Positions 30,376-41,271 of a stretch of 64,000 nucleotides of DNA are shown one piece after another. The first letter of the stretch is position 1. Every line of letters starts with the position of its first letter. Origin of the DNA: Mycosarcoma maydis. Its lineage: Eukaryota > Basidiomycota > Ustilaginomycetes > Ustilaginales. Under the pieces are notes generated by a model that was given only the letters and a program-made list of their open reading frames with translations, ran no database searches and had not been told where the DNA came from. The stretch covers positions 186,001 through 250,000 of the forward strand of contig NC_026483.1 of NCBI RefSeq assembly GCF_000328475.2, read 5' to 3'. The position numbers were made by a program, and so were the translations under genes.

Positions 30376-33300
30376 ATGCCTGAAACAACGCACTCAGCCG
30401 TGAACGCAAACAAGCGACCTCATCCACCCGCGTCAACTAATTCTCCGCAGCAGCTAAACAAGGCAAGTCAGTCGCCCAAAGTCGCGAATTCAATCGCTAG
30501 ACTACGACAGAGCCCGAGAACAGCGACGCTCTCTGCCATTGCCATGCTCCCAGCGTCCTCACGAGGTGCTTCTTCGAATTCCCCTTCGATATCGTCAGGC
30601 TTGCATGCTTCCATGTCGACCCGAGCCCTTTCCAACACAGGCTCCGATGCATCCTCGAGTGGCACTGGCATTCGACGCAGCCCTTCATGGAATGCCAACG
30701 CGACAGGTCACCGTGCTCGTGGATCTCTCGATCGAGTTGCAAACATTCCCGAACCGGAAGACGCTGCCCAGCAAGATGGTGCGTCAGACTCTGAGCCCGA
30801 CGACGTCGTCATCCTGAGCGTCCTAAAACGAACCAGAGACCTATCAAATGCTGAAGATCAGTCAACTCCGCAGCAGCCGCAAAAACCAGCAAGCGGCAAC
30901 GGTATTGAGCAGTCTCTGGCGCCAACCAGTGGCGTCTCGTCTGGCGATATAGCGCAGAGGAAAACAAGCGATGCTCTCCCGTCAAACATGTCCAATGACG
31001 ACCAGATCGGATCAGTCACACCACACAGGACTTCTCTGAACGATTCTGTGGACCCTCAAAGGCTTCCTAAGCTCCCCGGGAACGACCTGTCTTCCTTGGA
31101 ATCAGTCGACTATGAGCGGCTGGTGGACGGGCATGCCAAGGTCATCACAGCTGTAAGCTGTCTCGAAATCTCCGAGAAAGAACTCGAGGAGCTCATAATC
31201 GAGCTGGTCGAAAGTTCAGGCGAGCCATTGGTCATCTCCGACCTTCACAAGACTGCGTTGTGGTCTTCGGATCTGTTCAGGCCGCAAAGGTATGTGATTC
31301 TCCGATCCAGCATCGAAGCAGACAGACGGCGAAACAGGTTCTGCTTGCGATCTCACTGGCTCGACTGACCAATTTTACCGTCTTCTGACTTTCTCACTCG
31401 CTGCAGTCAACAAGAAATTCTGACTCCCGAGCAAAATGACAGGCTGCATGGAGAGCATTTGTCCCAATGGTCGCAGTGGCGCGATATTCTGAACAAAGTG
31501 GTGCATCCGCGCCTTGCGTTCCATGGCGCCCACGATGTGTCGACGTCTCTTCAATCCCAAGCGCGCCCCGACACCTTGAGGAGATACTTTGGCCGTGAAC
31601 GTGCTTGTATACCTCTGCAGCGTTACATGTGCTCAAGCCTCGGTCAAAACCTGATGGTCTGGAGCGACCCAGACGCTTCCGCGGTGTGGATGGTTACTCA
31701 GTCTGACGACGCAGATGCCTTGGACCGGTATATTGCCTCCAAAGGCGGCGATCCTCACTCAAAGAGGTTTGTACCGCACCTCACTGAGCTTGCCGATGCA
31801 GGCTTCCCCATCTTTTGCTGGAAGCAACGCGTCGGCGACCTAGTGCTCATTCCACCGCGCGCATCACACCTGGTCGTCAACATTGGTGGCCGCACCATGC
31901 AGGCAGCCTGGTCGCGCATGACCGTCGACACGCTGACAAGTGCGTTGTTCAACGACCTTCCCCTGTACCAGCGCATCTGCCAAGTGGAAGGCTACCACAT
32001 CAAGTCGATCATTGAATACACGCTTAGCTCAGTTACCAAGCAAGTCGAGACTCATCTCGCAAATAAGCGCGACACACCGCTGACGCAAGTTCGCGAACTC
32101 CGTAGTCTGCTGCTGCTGTATGATGCTATTCTCTCCGCCGAGTATGTCCCCGAATGGCGCGACATTGCCGTGGAAGGAGGCGAGGACAGCTATGTCGAGT
32201 GCGACTTCTGCGGCGCAGATGTCTTGCACGGCTATTTTGAATGCCCAGTCGGCGAGACTTTGTGCGCTTTGTGCTACTGTCAGGGACGACTCTGCAAATG
32301 TGGTAACGCCGTTGAAGCGTTGCAGCCGCGCCAACATTGGCGCCGCTTCGGCGAACGCTTACAGATTCGCAACCTGGCCGCAAAGGCTCTCTTGACCGTG
32401 GAACCAGAGCTAGCGTTAGCAATCCAGGATAGGAGCGACGCTGCTAATGATGATGCGGAGCAGGATTCACCTTTGCTACCCGTGGAGATGCTAGAGGAGG
32501 ACGAAGTGGGCAAAAGAAGCTGGCCACTCAGCTTTCTGGCCGCGATGAAGCTGTACAAGCGTCGTCAGACCGCGGACTGGCAGACCAGCAGGGAGCCCTG
32601 CAAGATCTGCAAAGCATCCCTGGATCTGTCGCAGCGGTACCACTGCAAACCGTGCGGCCACTCGTACTGCTTTGGATGCCTGTTGCACGAGCTGTACATC
32701 CATCCGGTGCATGCTTTGGCTCAGAACGAAGCCAAGCAGTTCCACAACTACCACAAAAAGGCCAGCGCGTTGGATTACAAGGAGTGGAAGCAAGATCCAC
32801 TTGAGTTCCTCGCCGAAGCTCGCGCCCATTTTGCGCTTATTGAATCTGCACGAATCAATATGAAAAGCCGTCCTGTCACCAATGGCTGTCGTATCGGCTT
32901 TCTCGATGTCTCTGATCAGTACCCGCAAGGACTTTCGGGCACTCTCGGTGTGAAGCAGTCCATCAAGGCACAGGTCGACCAGGTCAAAGCGGTGACAGAT
33001 CTGTCGTCTCGCTCGGCCACACCCGTACCGCGCAAGCGTTCGAACGGCTCGGATGAGCCCACACCAAACGGATCGCCCAAGTCGCCCTTGAGGAAGAAGG
33101 CTAAGTTCATCCTTAAGCGTACGGGCGAGAATGGGATCCCCATGATGGAGACGCCACGAGAGCAAAGTATTTTACGAGACGCCGTGACTTCTCCAGTTGA
33201 CACGCAGTTGAAGCCATCTGTTTCGTCGGGATTCCGCAAAAGTGACCAAGTTACTCAAATGACAGCCGATCAGCTCGTCACTCCGGTACCCACAGTCGCC

Positions 33301-34386
33301 AATGGCATCCGAAATTTTGTGCTCGGCTTGAACAGCACAGGACAATCAGTTCCCTCACTAAGCGCCGCCGATCAGGCAAGTACACCTGTTTCATCGCTCG
33401 ATTCGTCTTCGGTCCCATCCGGCTCTCTCGACATGGCACTCAGCAAGCCCACTGTGTTCGAAACGTCGGTGAGCAAGCGCGCTAGCACAGCCGCAGCTAA
33501 AAATGTGCCAAATGTAATGCCAGTGGTTCCCAGCTCGACGAGCACGGCAACTATCTCCAGTCTCGCCGCCAGGGCCAAGCTCGCAGCACCGAGCAAGTTC
33601 ACTCCTTCCGCCAACATTCAAGACGGAACGGGTGTCTCTCCGTTCCAACGATCGTCGGTACCAGTTCCGAGTCCAGCCCCTACTGTGGCTCCGACAGCAA
33701 CGCTCAGCCCTTCGTCGCCTCCTAATCAAAGTCTGACTCCGGCTTTGGCGGACGAGACAAGCGACCAAGGGACCTTGGCATTGGCGACAAGCGCGGTAGC
33801 CGCTGGAATCTCTTCGAGCCCTAGAGAAAGTGCAGCAGCATCGCCAGGATCCGCTGCGGCTGGCCTTGGCTCGCTAAGTAACATCAATTTGCGGGTGGTG
33901 ACTGAGATCCTGCGCATCTTCAGCCAGTCGAATCAGAAGTCGATTGAAGGTCAAGTGGCAGTGATTCTTGAGGCGCAGATGGCCCAAGCGGAAGAGTGCA
34001 AACAAGCAGCGGCGAAAGAGGCCGAAGAACAGCGCCAGGCGACGGCAAAGGTGGAAGCGACGCTGTTGCATAGAATTGGTCAGCTAAGCCAGGAAGTGAA
34101 TAACCTGGCGCAACAACACAAGTTGGAAATAAGGGATCTCAAGAGTAGGCACGAAGCGGCCTTGAAGGAACTCAGGCAGAAGCTGCACGAGGTAGCCGGA
34201 CAGCAGGTGGATACGGTGCAGCGGGTCAAAAAGTTTGATGAAAAACTCTCAGGGCTTCTAGACGACATTGAGCGACAGGCGCAAGCGCATCTACAGGCAG
34301 AGCTTTCATCCCAAACCTTGCAGCCTTCCGACATCGGGCAGCCAGTGCCAAGCACCCACTTTGCCCCTACAAGCAATGTGCGTTAA
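30376..34386 (+). CDS. JmjC-like protein with two Cys-rich zinc clusters and a coiled coil
   Basis: Exons 30376-31289 and 31407-34386 (phase-2 GTATGT..GCAG intron, 117 bp) give 1297 residues. The first 270 are Ser/Pro-rich and disordered. Residues about 280-500 look like a JmjC/cupin fold: GEPLVISDLH (the usual entry strand) and GDLVLIPPRASHLVVN, which holds the distal His (about 457). Where the HxD/E pair is expected the chain reads MVWSDPDASAVWMV, with no His, so the iron site looks incomplete. Cluster one (about 567-603) has CDFC, FEC, CALCYC and CKC; cluster two (702-730) has CKIC, HCKPCGH and CFGC. A basic stretch RKKAKFILKR (about 880), a long Ser/Thr/Ala-rich linker and a coiled coil (about 1150-1255) follow. 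It is probably a nuclear chromatin protein, perhaps a non-catalytic JmjC; this is inference. Confidence 0.75.
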
Positions 34387-34551
34387 TGAGACCGTTTGGA
34401 ATTCGCTCTTCGCCTGCTCATTGCACACATGGATTTCAGTAAAAGCCTTGTTCTTTCAAGGTGAGCAAAAAACATTCGTGATTGGTGTATCATTTCATAT
34501 GTGTACACCTGCTCCGAAAAGATCAAGCGTCACATCGCCTACCCTACCAAA

Positions 34552-35643
34552 TCACGAGCTGATTCTGTGCACCAGCTTCTCGGCGGAAGCCTTGCCTTCC
34601 TGTACGTACTTGAGACCCTCTGGAATGCCTTCCAGGCCTCCAGGCATCTCCTTGATCCTGTTGCCGCGCAAGAGGCCTTGTTTGAATAAATGATAAAAGT
34701 GACCCTGATTGCCGTTCAGCCATTCCTTCATGAGCTCAGAGTCGGCCGTGACACGATCTTGATCATAGACAGCTCTTCCGTAACTGAATGGACGACCAAG
34801 AGCGGTATAGACGAGAGTGTGGATGATGTTAATTTGGCCTTTGCGCAAATTGATAGCCTCCTTGTCTGGCTTGAGGAGTACGACAATGTCACCGTCCTCT
34901 GCACCGAGGGATTTGACGCAGAGCTGCTGTGTGCCGTTCTCCGAGATGCAGTCGAGCGCCTTGCTTAGGTTGGGATACTTTGCAGCAATCTTCTGAGGGG
35001 TTGTTTCGTCGCGGTAGTCGTACAGATCGTCTGCACCAAGCTCCTTGAGCATCTCGTGATTTCTGGGACTTGCGGTGGTGATGACCTTGTAACCAGAAAT
35101 ATGAGCAATTTGAATGGCCCATTGACCGACACTTGTGCTTCCGGACCAGATCAGGATCTCTGGCGAATCATCTGTCACCTTGATGGGAGCATTGGACAAA
35201 TCTGGCACGGGGATCGCCAGTCTGTGGAATAGTGCTTGAACCGCAGTCTCTCCGGAAATCCCCAGCGAGGCAGCTGTCAGGTCGTCCACATTGTCCGGAA
35301 TGGTAGCAACAATCTCGCTGTTGGTTTTGAGAAACTCGGCAAAGCTGCCTCGATCAGGATCCAAACCGCCGTGCACGAAACCAGCCACGCGATCACCTTT
35401 GCTAAGCGAGCTGTTCTTGACTTGAGGACCAAGCTCTTCGACAATGCCGACAAAGTCGCATCCAACCTGTTTGCCAGGGCCAGATATCAGGGCGACATGC
35501 TTCCAGTCGGTAGGGTTGATGGTGACTGCAAGCGTACGAATAAGAACCTCGTCCTTGTCGAGCGTAGGAAGGGGCACCTCCTGTATCTCGGTCTTTTTGT
35601 CTTTGGTCGTAACCAAGGCTTTCATCTTGGATGGCAGGAACAT
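34552..35643 (-). CDS. Medium-chain dehydrogenase/reductase (zinc-type ADH family, ToxD-like enoyl reductase/quinone oxidoreductase)
   Basis: An NAD(P)H-dependent oxidoreductase of 363 residues. The N-terminal GroES-like domain reads TINPTDWKH and GCDFVGIVEELG, and the nucleotide-binding fold reads WSGSTSVGQWAIQIA (an AXXGXXG-type loop, about residue 170-185) followed by ITTASPRNHEMLKELGAD. The structural-zinc Cys cluster and the catalytic Cys/His of true alcohol dehydrogenases are absent, which places it with the zinc-independent enoyl reductase and quinone oxidoreductase branch, where fungal ToxD-like proteins belong. The physiological substrate is unknown. It is convergent with the JmjC-like gene and there is no nearby polyketide or other biosynthetic gene, so a role in secondary metabolism is not suggested. 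Single exon. The first ATG (MFLPSKMKALV) or the second at residue 7 could be the true start; the family usually starts at MKALV. Confidence 0.9.
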   Translation of the reverse strand: MFLPSKMKALVTTKDKKTEIQEVPLPTLDKDEVLIRTLAVTINPTDWKHVALISGPGKQVGCDFVGIVEELGPQVKNSSLSKGDRVAGFVHGGLDPDRGSFAEFLKTNSEIVATIPDNVDDLTAASLGISGETAVQALFHRLAIPVPDLSNAPIKVTDDSPEILIWSGSTSVGQWAIQIAHISGYKVITTASPRNHEMLKELGADDLYDYRDETTPQKIAAKYPNLSKALDCISENGTQQLCVKSLGAEDGDIVVLLKPDKEAINLRKGQINIIHTLVYTALGRPFSYGRAVYDQDRVTADSELMKEWLNGNQGHFYHLFKQGLLRGNRIKEMPGGLEGIPEGLKYVQEGKASAEKLVHRISS

Positions 35644-37071
35644 TCTTTCTGTCTTTCTGGAGCGCGCCGATTGATGGTAGTTCAGACGATAGAGAATGCA
35701 GCTTCAATCACGAATCCCAGTGATTGCCGTTTTTCTGTGACTCTGGCGCAACTATCAGGTCGGCTTCTCCCGCAAAGGTTGTGAACAGAGCGGGACTTGC
35801 AAGGTTTAGAAAGCCGATGTGGAGGCACGCACGGACGAACAGCGCATTTCTGATTGCCTTGTGCACATTCGTATTTGTGCTGTGTGGTATGTGCGTTTTT
35901 ACTACTCTCAGTTCTCGTCCGTGCGAGTCATGAGGGTTGCGGAGATAAGTCAACTGCCGTGGAACACGAAGGCTAACTCGTGACTTCAGCTCAGCCGTCA
36001 ACCTCAGGAATCACGAATCATCAATGAGAAATACTGTATATCCTTGACGGCCTGTCGAAGGACCACGGACCTTCGCACCTGACGTAACACCACGACTCGT
36101 GGCTCGTGACTCACCTCGTTTTCGTAATTCACAATTTGTGATTGTCGAAGCGAGCCGAAGCGGTCAATTTTTAACTCAAGACCTTCAGCAGATGCGCTTG
36201 GTTTGAGCGTGTTCCATTTCAGCTATGATCATGGTTGTCGTCCAAGACGATGGCTTGCTTTCCAGATGTGTTCAAGGATGTCAACAGCCGCTGGTCATGG
36301 TATCTAGCGGATGGACGGAATCAGCCAATCTGGATTGACACAAGCTGAGCCGCTTTGGAGAGACTCAGCTGATTTCTGGGGAGCGCTTTCGACTTGGTTT
36401 CCGCGTCTCGCGTCTAGCTTCTCACTGTCATGAGTCTGCTTGCTGTGAGGCAAATGCGTGAACTGGGGGGACTTTCAAGAGGATTGTTCCGACAAAGGAG
36501 ACGGACGGCAAAGCCGTATTCGGTCGGGCTTTAGTGTGTTTGCTGCTCCGCATTTTTTTTGGCTTCATTTTCTTCGAAGAGCTCATCGAGTTGCAGCTCT
36601 TTTTCGAATCAGTCACGAGTGCACCATCGGACCCTTGCCGATGCTGGAAGCAATTCCGATTCCTACACGCTAATTCGTGATTCGTGATTCACGATTCATG
36701 TTCATGATCCACGATTGCTTCTTTGGCCATCACCTTCTCAGTCACCCGCGGCAAGCTCCATTCTGTCTCTCGCCCTCTCTTCCTTTCACATCTACGTTCG
36801 AGCTCTGAATTTGCTTTCCGACACACACGAGGAGTGCCTCTCCCCCCTTCTTTGGACAGAGCGCATACTGGATCATGTCTTTCGAGCGCTTATGAAAAGA
36901 ACCTCGGGAGGCTTTTGGCTTTATCAATTGGATTTCATCTCCCCGAGCGTCCGGTGGAAGCTTTCCAGCCCACAATTCGGCAACTCCGTCCCGCTTGTGT
37001 TGCGCACGCTGCTTGGAGGCTGTACACACTATCAGTTACAGTAAACAAGCCGCCCAGGCGTAACGGCCGGT
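35644..37071. other. Divergent promoter region between oxidoreductase and SCAP-like gene
   Basis: About 1.4 kb. Heptamer copies at about 35704, 36009 and 36674-36714; CT-rich sequence from 36740 leads to the SCAP-like start. No supported coding region. Confidence 0.6.
36674..36714. repeat. Heptamer cluster with inverted units
   Basis: TTCGTGA, TTCGTGA, TTCACGA, TTCATG, TTCATGA, TCCACGA in a row. Direct and complementary forms meet, so a short hairpin is possible. Confidence 0.85.
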
Positions 37072-40000
37072 ATGGCCCAAGAGGGGCTTGGAGTGCGGCG
37101 CGACCCTCAAAAGCTCACAACGAGGAGAGCAAGGAGGTCGCCGTCCGGCTCTGCGTCTTCACTGCCCCTCGTTCGTCAACTGCGGTCTCGAGGCGAAGCA
37201 CTGTTTCAACTACATGGACGATGGATCTCTAAACACCAAATTCGCACCTTGCTGCTCTGCTCGCTCGTCATCACCTCTCTCTTTTATCCCGCCGTGGGCA
37301 TCTACTTTTGGGCATCTAAAGGTGGCCCTGGTGTCTCGAGAGGCGATGCCAAGAGCGTATGGAGGTCGCTCAGCACCCCTTTCATGGACTCGTTTGCCAG
37401 CAGCGGCCGAAAGCACGTCAACGCATTGAGTGACCTTCGCATGGTGTGGGACGATGCACGCGACCTTCAAGCTGTCGACATCAGCGACGCCAAGGTCCTT
37501 CTCGATCACCGAACACGGCAATCTTCATCTTCCGCTGGCATTCTAGCCCATCCATTTTCGCGACCGCGCTGCCGATCGATCCGTGTCGAACATGTCTTTA
37601 TCACCACCGACGATGTCATGGCAGGCAGAGGCCCTCGATTCGGCGTGCTCGAGAAACGTATTCTCAATTCAGCGCTCCAGCTGCAAAAGTCGATTGAATC
37701 GGAATTGGCAGATGCCCAAGATGACGACAGCCGCAAGTCTGGCTTGGTCTGTGTACAAGCACGCACCTCCTTTCCCGGTCGACAGACTACCTTCGGCAAG
37801 GAGGCGGCCTGCCTGACGTTATCGCCGCTTGAATACTGGAACTTGGACTCGCAAGCCATCCTGAAAGATGACACGCCTGCGCTTTTTGTCGCTCATTCCT
37901 CGCTCAATCGCACCAGATTGGGGGCCCCAATGTCTCCTTCCACCACTCTGGCCGGGCGGTGGCATCTGTTCAAGCGATTGCCTCGAGCCGAATTCCTCGC
38001 CTTTACTTTTTTCTTGCACAACGACCATCCTGCCGCATGCTCCAATGCAGAATCTTCTCCATCTGTGGCCAAGCCAATCTCCTCGTCAGCCGCTCAAGCA
38101 AGCTGGCAAGATCTCCTCACTCGAGTCACGGGCGGTCAGGTACGGCTCATCGCGTCGCCTGAAAGCATCTCTCACAATCTCGTCCTGCAATTCGCTCCGC
38201 ACGCAGCTGCATCCAAGCGCAAGCCTACACACATCTTCCTCTTGACAGCTTACGCCTTTGTCATCATCTACATCTCGCGTGGCCTCGTCAACTTGCGTAA
38301 AGTTCACTCGCGCTTCGGTCTTGCATTTACCGGCACCACCCAACTGATCATCAGCATGATCATGAGTGTTAGCATCTGTGCGCTTCTTGGTATCCGACTC
38401 ACCCTTGTTCCTTGGGAACTCCTGCCTTTTGTCATTGTCGTCGTTGGCTCGGAGAACATGTACAGTCTCACCAAGGCCATCGTCGACACGCCGCTATCCC
38501 TTACAGTATCGTCACGCATCGCACACGGTTTGGGCAAAGTGGGCGTGCCCATCACCCTGACCACGCTCGCAGATATTCTGCTGCTGCTTGTCATCGCTCT
38601 CTTCATCGAGGTGAGAGCTGTGCGCGAGTTTTGCATCTTTGCCATTTTCTCACTCATCATGGACTGGTTCCTGCAGATGACCTTCTTCGTCACCGTCCTC
38701 AGCATCGACATGCAACGTCTCGAGCTGGCCGACCTTCTGACGCAAGGCACTCGACTGAGCAGGAAGCAGGAGCATCTTTCACACTCACACGATAGCACTA
38801 CCCACAGAAGCACCAGCGGCAGCGAAGATGCAGATGGTGACGCTCATTCTGACGCGAGGAAACGCGGTAGTGTCATCGGAGTACCTGCCAGATCTGGCAA
38901 CATTGTCGTTGCAGCAGTGTCCAAGTTGTGGAAGGCAAGGACCGCCAGAACTGCAAGTCTCACCCTCATCCTCGTCTATATGGGTGGGCTTTACCTTTAC
39001 TATGGGACAGGTTTCCCAAGCCATCAGCAATCGAGCTACATCCTTCCGGACGACTGGGATACAACTCGTCCCACTCCGTCCTCGAATAGCGCCTTTGATC
39101 CATTTGGACATCTCGATACCAAGCTCAATCCTTCTTTGCCTTGGTGGACGTCGTCGCCGAGCGCGGACTTCTGGACCTCACTCAACCCCATGGGCGCTCA
39201 AGAGCTGCGAATTGACGTCAGGCCGTGGACCATTCTCTCGCTTCGTTCATCTACCGAGGGACAGGCCCCTCCGTCTGTTGCCACTTTTGCAGACTGGGCC
39301 TTATTCCGTCCTAGAATTCGAGCAGTCGTCTGGTTTGTCAAGCTCGTCATCCTTCCAATTTCTGGCACCACAGCGCTACTCTGGATGTTGTTGCTCTACC
39401 TGCTCAAAGATACTGAGCTTCTTGACGCACAGCGGGACAAATCCGAAGCGGATCCCTCCGAGGGGATGAACGGATGTACAGCCCCTACCTCGCCGTTGTC
39501 TCTTGAACCCAAAACTGCGGTCATCGCCAACGCTCACTCCTGTGATATCGAATATCTCGTTCAGGACGGAGGGCTTGCAGCCTCGATTGATAATGGTGGA
39601 GACATTCACATTTGGAGAGTCGACGGCGGCAACGCATCGAATGAAGATTCGCGACGAAGAAGCACGATTGGCAGAGCACGTTCGGGGCTTGCACTCGAAC
39701 AGAGCGTTTTCGTAGCACTGGCACTCTCAGCCGAGGCAGGCTGGTTGGCCATCGGATATGCATCGGGTAGAGTGCTGTTCCTCTCCGCTGAGACTTTGGA
39801 GCCAATTTGGGATTACATTGTCCTTGATTCGGCCTCGCCCATCACTAGCTTGACGCCGCAGCACCAAGAATCCATGCACCGCCTCGACACGGCTGTTGCG
39901 CTGTCGGCCCACTGCGACGGCACGATTCGCGTTTGGAATGTAGCACGAAAAGAGGTCAAGCTGGTTACATCTCGAACCCAACTTGACTCCCGGTTGCGCT

Positions 40001-41271
40001 GGCGATCCTTGAATGTCCTCGTGGCTGCGGGCCAGAATCCGAGCGCCAACATCATCAGCAGTAGCACAGCCAATGGCAGTTCAGTCAGCTCGGCGTCATC
40101 TCGAACACCTTTGATAGGCTTTGCAACTTCTGACGGCCAATTTCATATTCGAGCAGTAGAGTCGGGAGGCGTAAGCACCAAGACCGTGTTCACTCTCAAG
40201 ATGGAAGACCGCGGCCAAATCTGCTCGGCGCTACTCTGTCAGCTGTCTAGTCGACCGTCTGTGGCAGACGAGGCACCGCTGTTGAGAAACACACTCCTCC
40301 TCGGTTTCGCCAATGGGCGAGCACAGCTGATTGACTCGGATTCAGCCGAAAGCATCAGCAGCGTCGACTTGGACGATGGGCCTGTAATAGGCCTTTCAGC
40401 CATGGACTCTGGCGAGGTCAGCACTTCTGCGTTCATCGCACAGACCACAGGTCGAGCTTCACTGCTCGTTGTCTCGAGCGGTCCTTCCGCTGGAGCTGCA
40501 GTGATGGAGAAGAGCGGGTCCATTCACAGCAGCTTGAGCGCGGTGGCATCCGGCTCACCCCTCCGCATTCGCACGCCGAACGGATCTAGCACGAATGCTG
40601 CTAATTTCTGGGCAGACGTCTCGACACCGCCGAGTCCTGCCTCGGAGCTTACGAATCCAATGGCGTACCCGATGTCGTCGCATGGATCGGCTTCTAGGCT
40701 GCGTCGCGCAAGTGCACACATGCGAGATCGCAGCGGCACGGGCGCATCGGCCGATGGTAGCTCTCAGACTTTGGCAGCCTCATCGAGCTTGTCGGTCTTC
40801 CCGAACACGCCACCGCCTAGCGGAACCATGCAGAAGTCGGATGACCGCCAGCTGAGGTTTCTTGGCTGGGTTCGATGTCAGAGAGGCGGAAGCTTTGCCG
40901 CTGGGGCTGGAAGCCTACTCGTCGGTGTTGGTCGAGCGCCGAGGAGCTCGACTCAGAGCCGATGGGAGTGGTGGGCGCTTGACCTGCGCGAAGAACTGAT
41001 TCTCGGACGCGGCGGAGAACTTATGGTGCCACGTCAGCCATTACTCCTCACGTCGGAACAGGTAACCAGGAGGCCGTCGCCAGGTCGTCAATCTCTGCAA
41101 CATTCGCGAACAGGACGGCGCTCACTAGAGATATCGCTCGATGATGCGTTGTCGTTCTCACGCCTGCATCCTGTGCAGGGTCTCTCAACGTCTCAGCGCC
41201 ATGAGACTGGCCTCATCTTTGGATTTGGAGGCTCGATTGGCGTGCTCCGCATCTATTCAAAGCCAGCCTGA
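37072..41271 (+). CDS. SCP1: SCAP-like SREBP cleavage-activating protein (sterol-sensing domain plus WD repeats)
   Basis: SCAP (Scp1 in fission yeast and Cryptococcus) escorts the SREBP transcription factor from ER to Golgi when sterols or oxygen are low. The 1399-residue frame has an N-terminal membrane helix (about 61-85), a luminal loop of about 290 residues, then the sterol-sensing domain: FLLTAYAFVIIYISRGL (about 385; IIYIS stands at the place of YIYFS), GTTQLIISMIMSVSICALLG and later helices to about 545. More helices lie near 630 and 755. The cytosolic half contains degenerate WD repeats (DIHIWRVDGG, GTIRVWNVARK, ILLGFANGRA-like strings) that in SCAP hold SREBP. In other sterol-sensing proteins (HMG-CoA reductase, Ptc, NPC1) the C-terminal half is not a WD propeller, so SCAP is the best fit. 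Single exon; the start is the first ATG of the frame. Confidence 0.85.
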   Translation: MAQEGLGVRRDPQKLTTRRARRSPSGSASSLPLVRQLRSRGEALFQLHGRWISKHQIRTLLLCSLVITSLFYPAVGIYFWASKGGPGVSRGDAKSVWRSLSTPFMDSFASSGRKHVNALSDLRMVWDDARDLQAVDISDAKVLLDHRTRQSSSSAGILAHPFSRPRCRSIRVEHVFITTDDVMAGRGPRFGVLEKRILNSALQLQKSIESELADAQDDDSRKSGLVCVQARTSFPGRQTTFGKEAACLTLSPLEYWNLDSQAILKDDTPALFVAHSSLNRTRLGAPMSPSTTLAGRWHLFKRLPRAEFLAFTFFLHNDHPAACSNAESSPSVAKPISSSAAQASWQDLLTRVTGGQVRLIASPESISHNLVLQFAPHAAASKRKPTHIFLLTAYAFVIIYISRGLVNLRKVHSRFGLAFTGTTQLIISMIMSVSICALLGIRLTLVPWELLPFVIVVVGSENMYSLTKAIVDTPLSLTVSSRIAHGLGKVGVPITLTTLADILLLLVIALFIEVRAVREFCIFAIFSLIMDWFLQMTFFVTVLSIDMQRLELADLLTQGTRLSRKQEHLSHSHDSTTHRSTSGSEDADGDAHSDARKRGSVIGVPARSGNIVVAAVSKLWKARTARTASLTLILVYMGGLYLYYGTGFPSHQQSSYILPDDWDTTRPTPSSNSAFDPFGHLDTKLNPSLPWWTSSPSADFWTSLNPMGAQELRIDVRPWTILSLRSSTEGQAPPSVATFADWALFRPRIRAVVWFVKLVILPISGTTALLWMLLLYLLKDTELLDAQRDKSEADPSEGMNGCTAPTSPLSLEPKTAVIANAHSCDIEYLVQDGGLAASIDNGGDIHIWRVDGGNASNEDSRRRSTIGRARSGLALEQSVFVALALSAEAGWLAIGYASGRVLFLSAETLEPIWDYIVLDSASPITSLTPQHQESMHRLDTAVALSAHCDGTIRVWNVARKEVKLVTSRTQLDSRLRWRSLNVLVAAGQNPSANIISSSTANGSSVSSASSRTPLIGFATSDGQFHIRAVESGGVSTKTVFTLKMEDRGQICSALLCQLSSRPSVADEAPLLRNTLLLGFANGRAQLIDSDSAESISSVDLDDGPVIGLSAMDSGEVSTSAFIAQTTGRASLLVVSSGPSAGAAVMEKSGSIHSSLSAVASGSPLRIRTPNGSSTNAANFWADVSTPPSPASELTNPMAYPMSSHGSASRLRRASAHMRDRSGTGASADGSSQTLAASSSLSVFPNTPPPSGTMQKSDDRQLRFLGWVRCQRGGSFAAGAGSLLVGVGRAPRSSTQSRWEWWALDLREELILGRGGELMVPRQPLLLTSEQVTRRPSPGRQSLQHSRTGRRSLEISLDDALSFSRLHPVQGLSTSQRHETGLIFGFGGSIGVLRIYSKPA

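Noticed and set aside
30376..37071. JmjC-like gene, oxidoreductase and SCAP-like gene considered as a metabolic cluster
   Set aside because: No backbone enzyme, mixed orientations and unrelated roles; ordinary neighbours.
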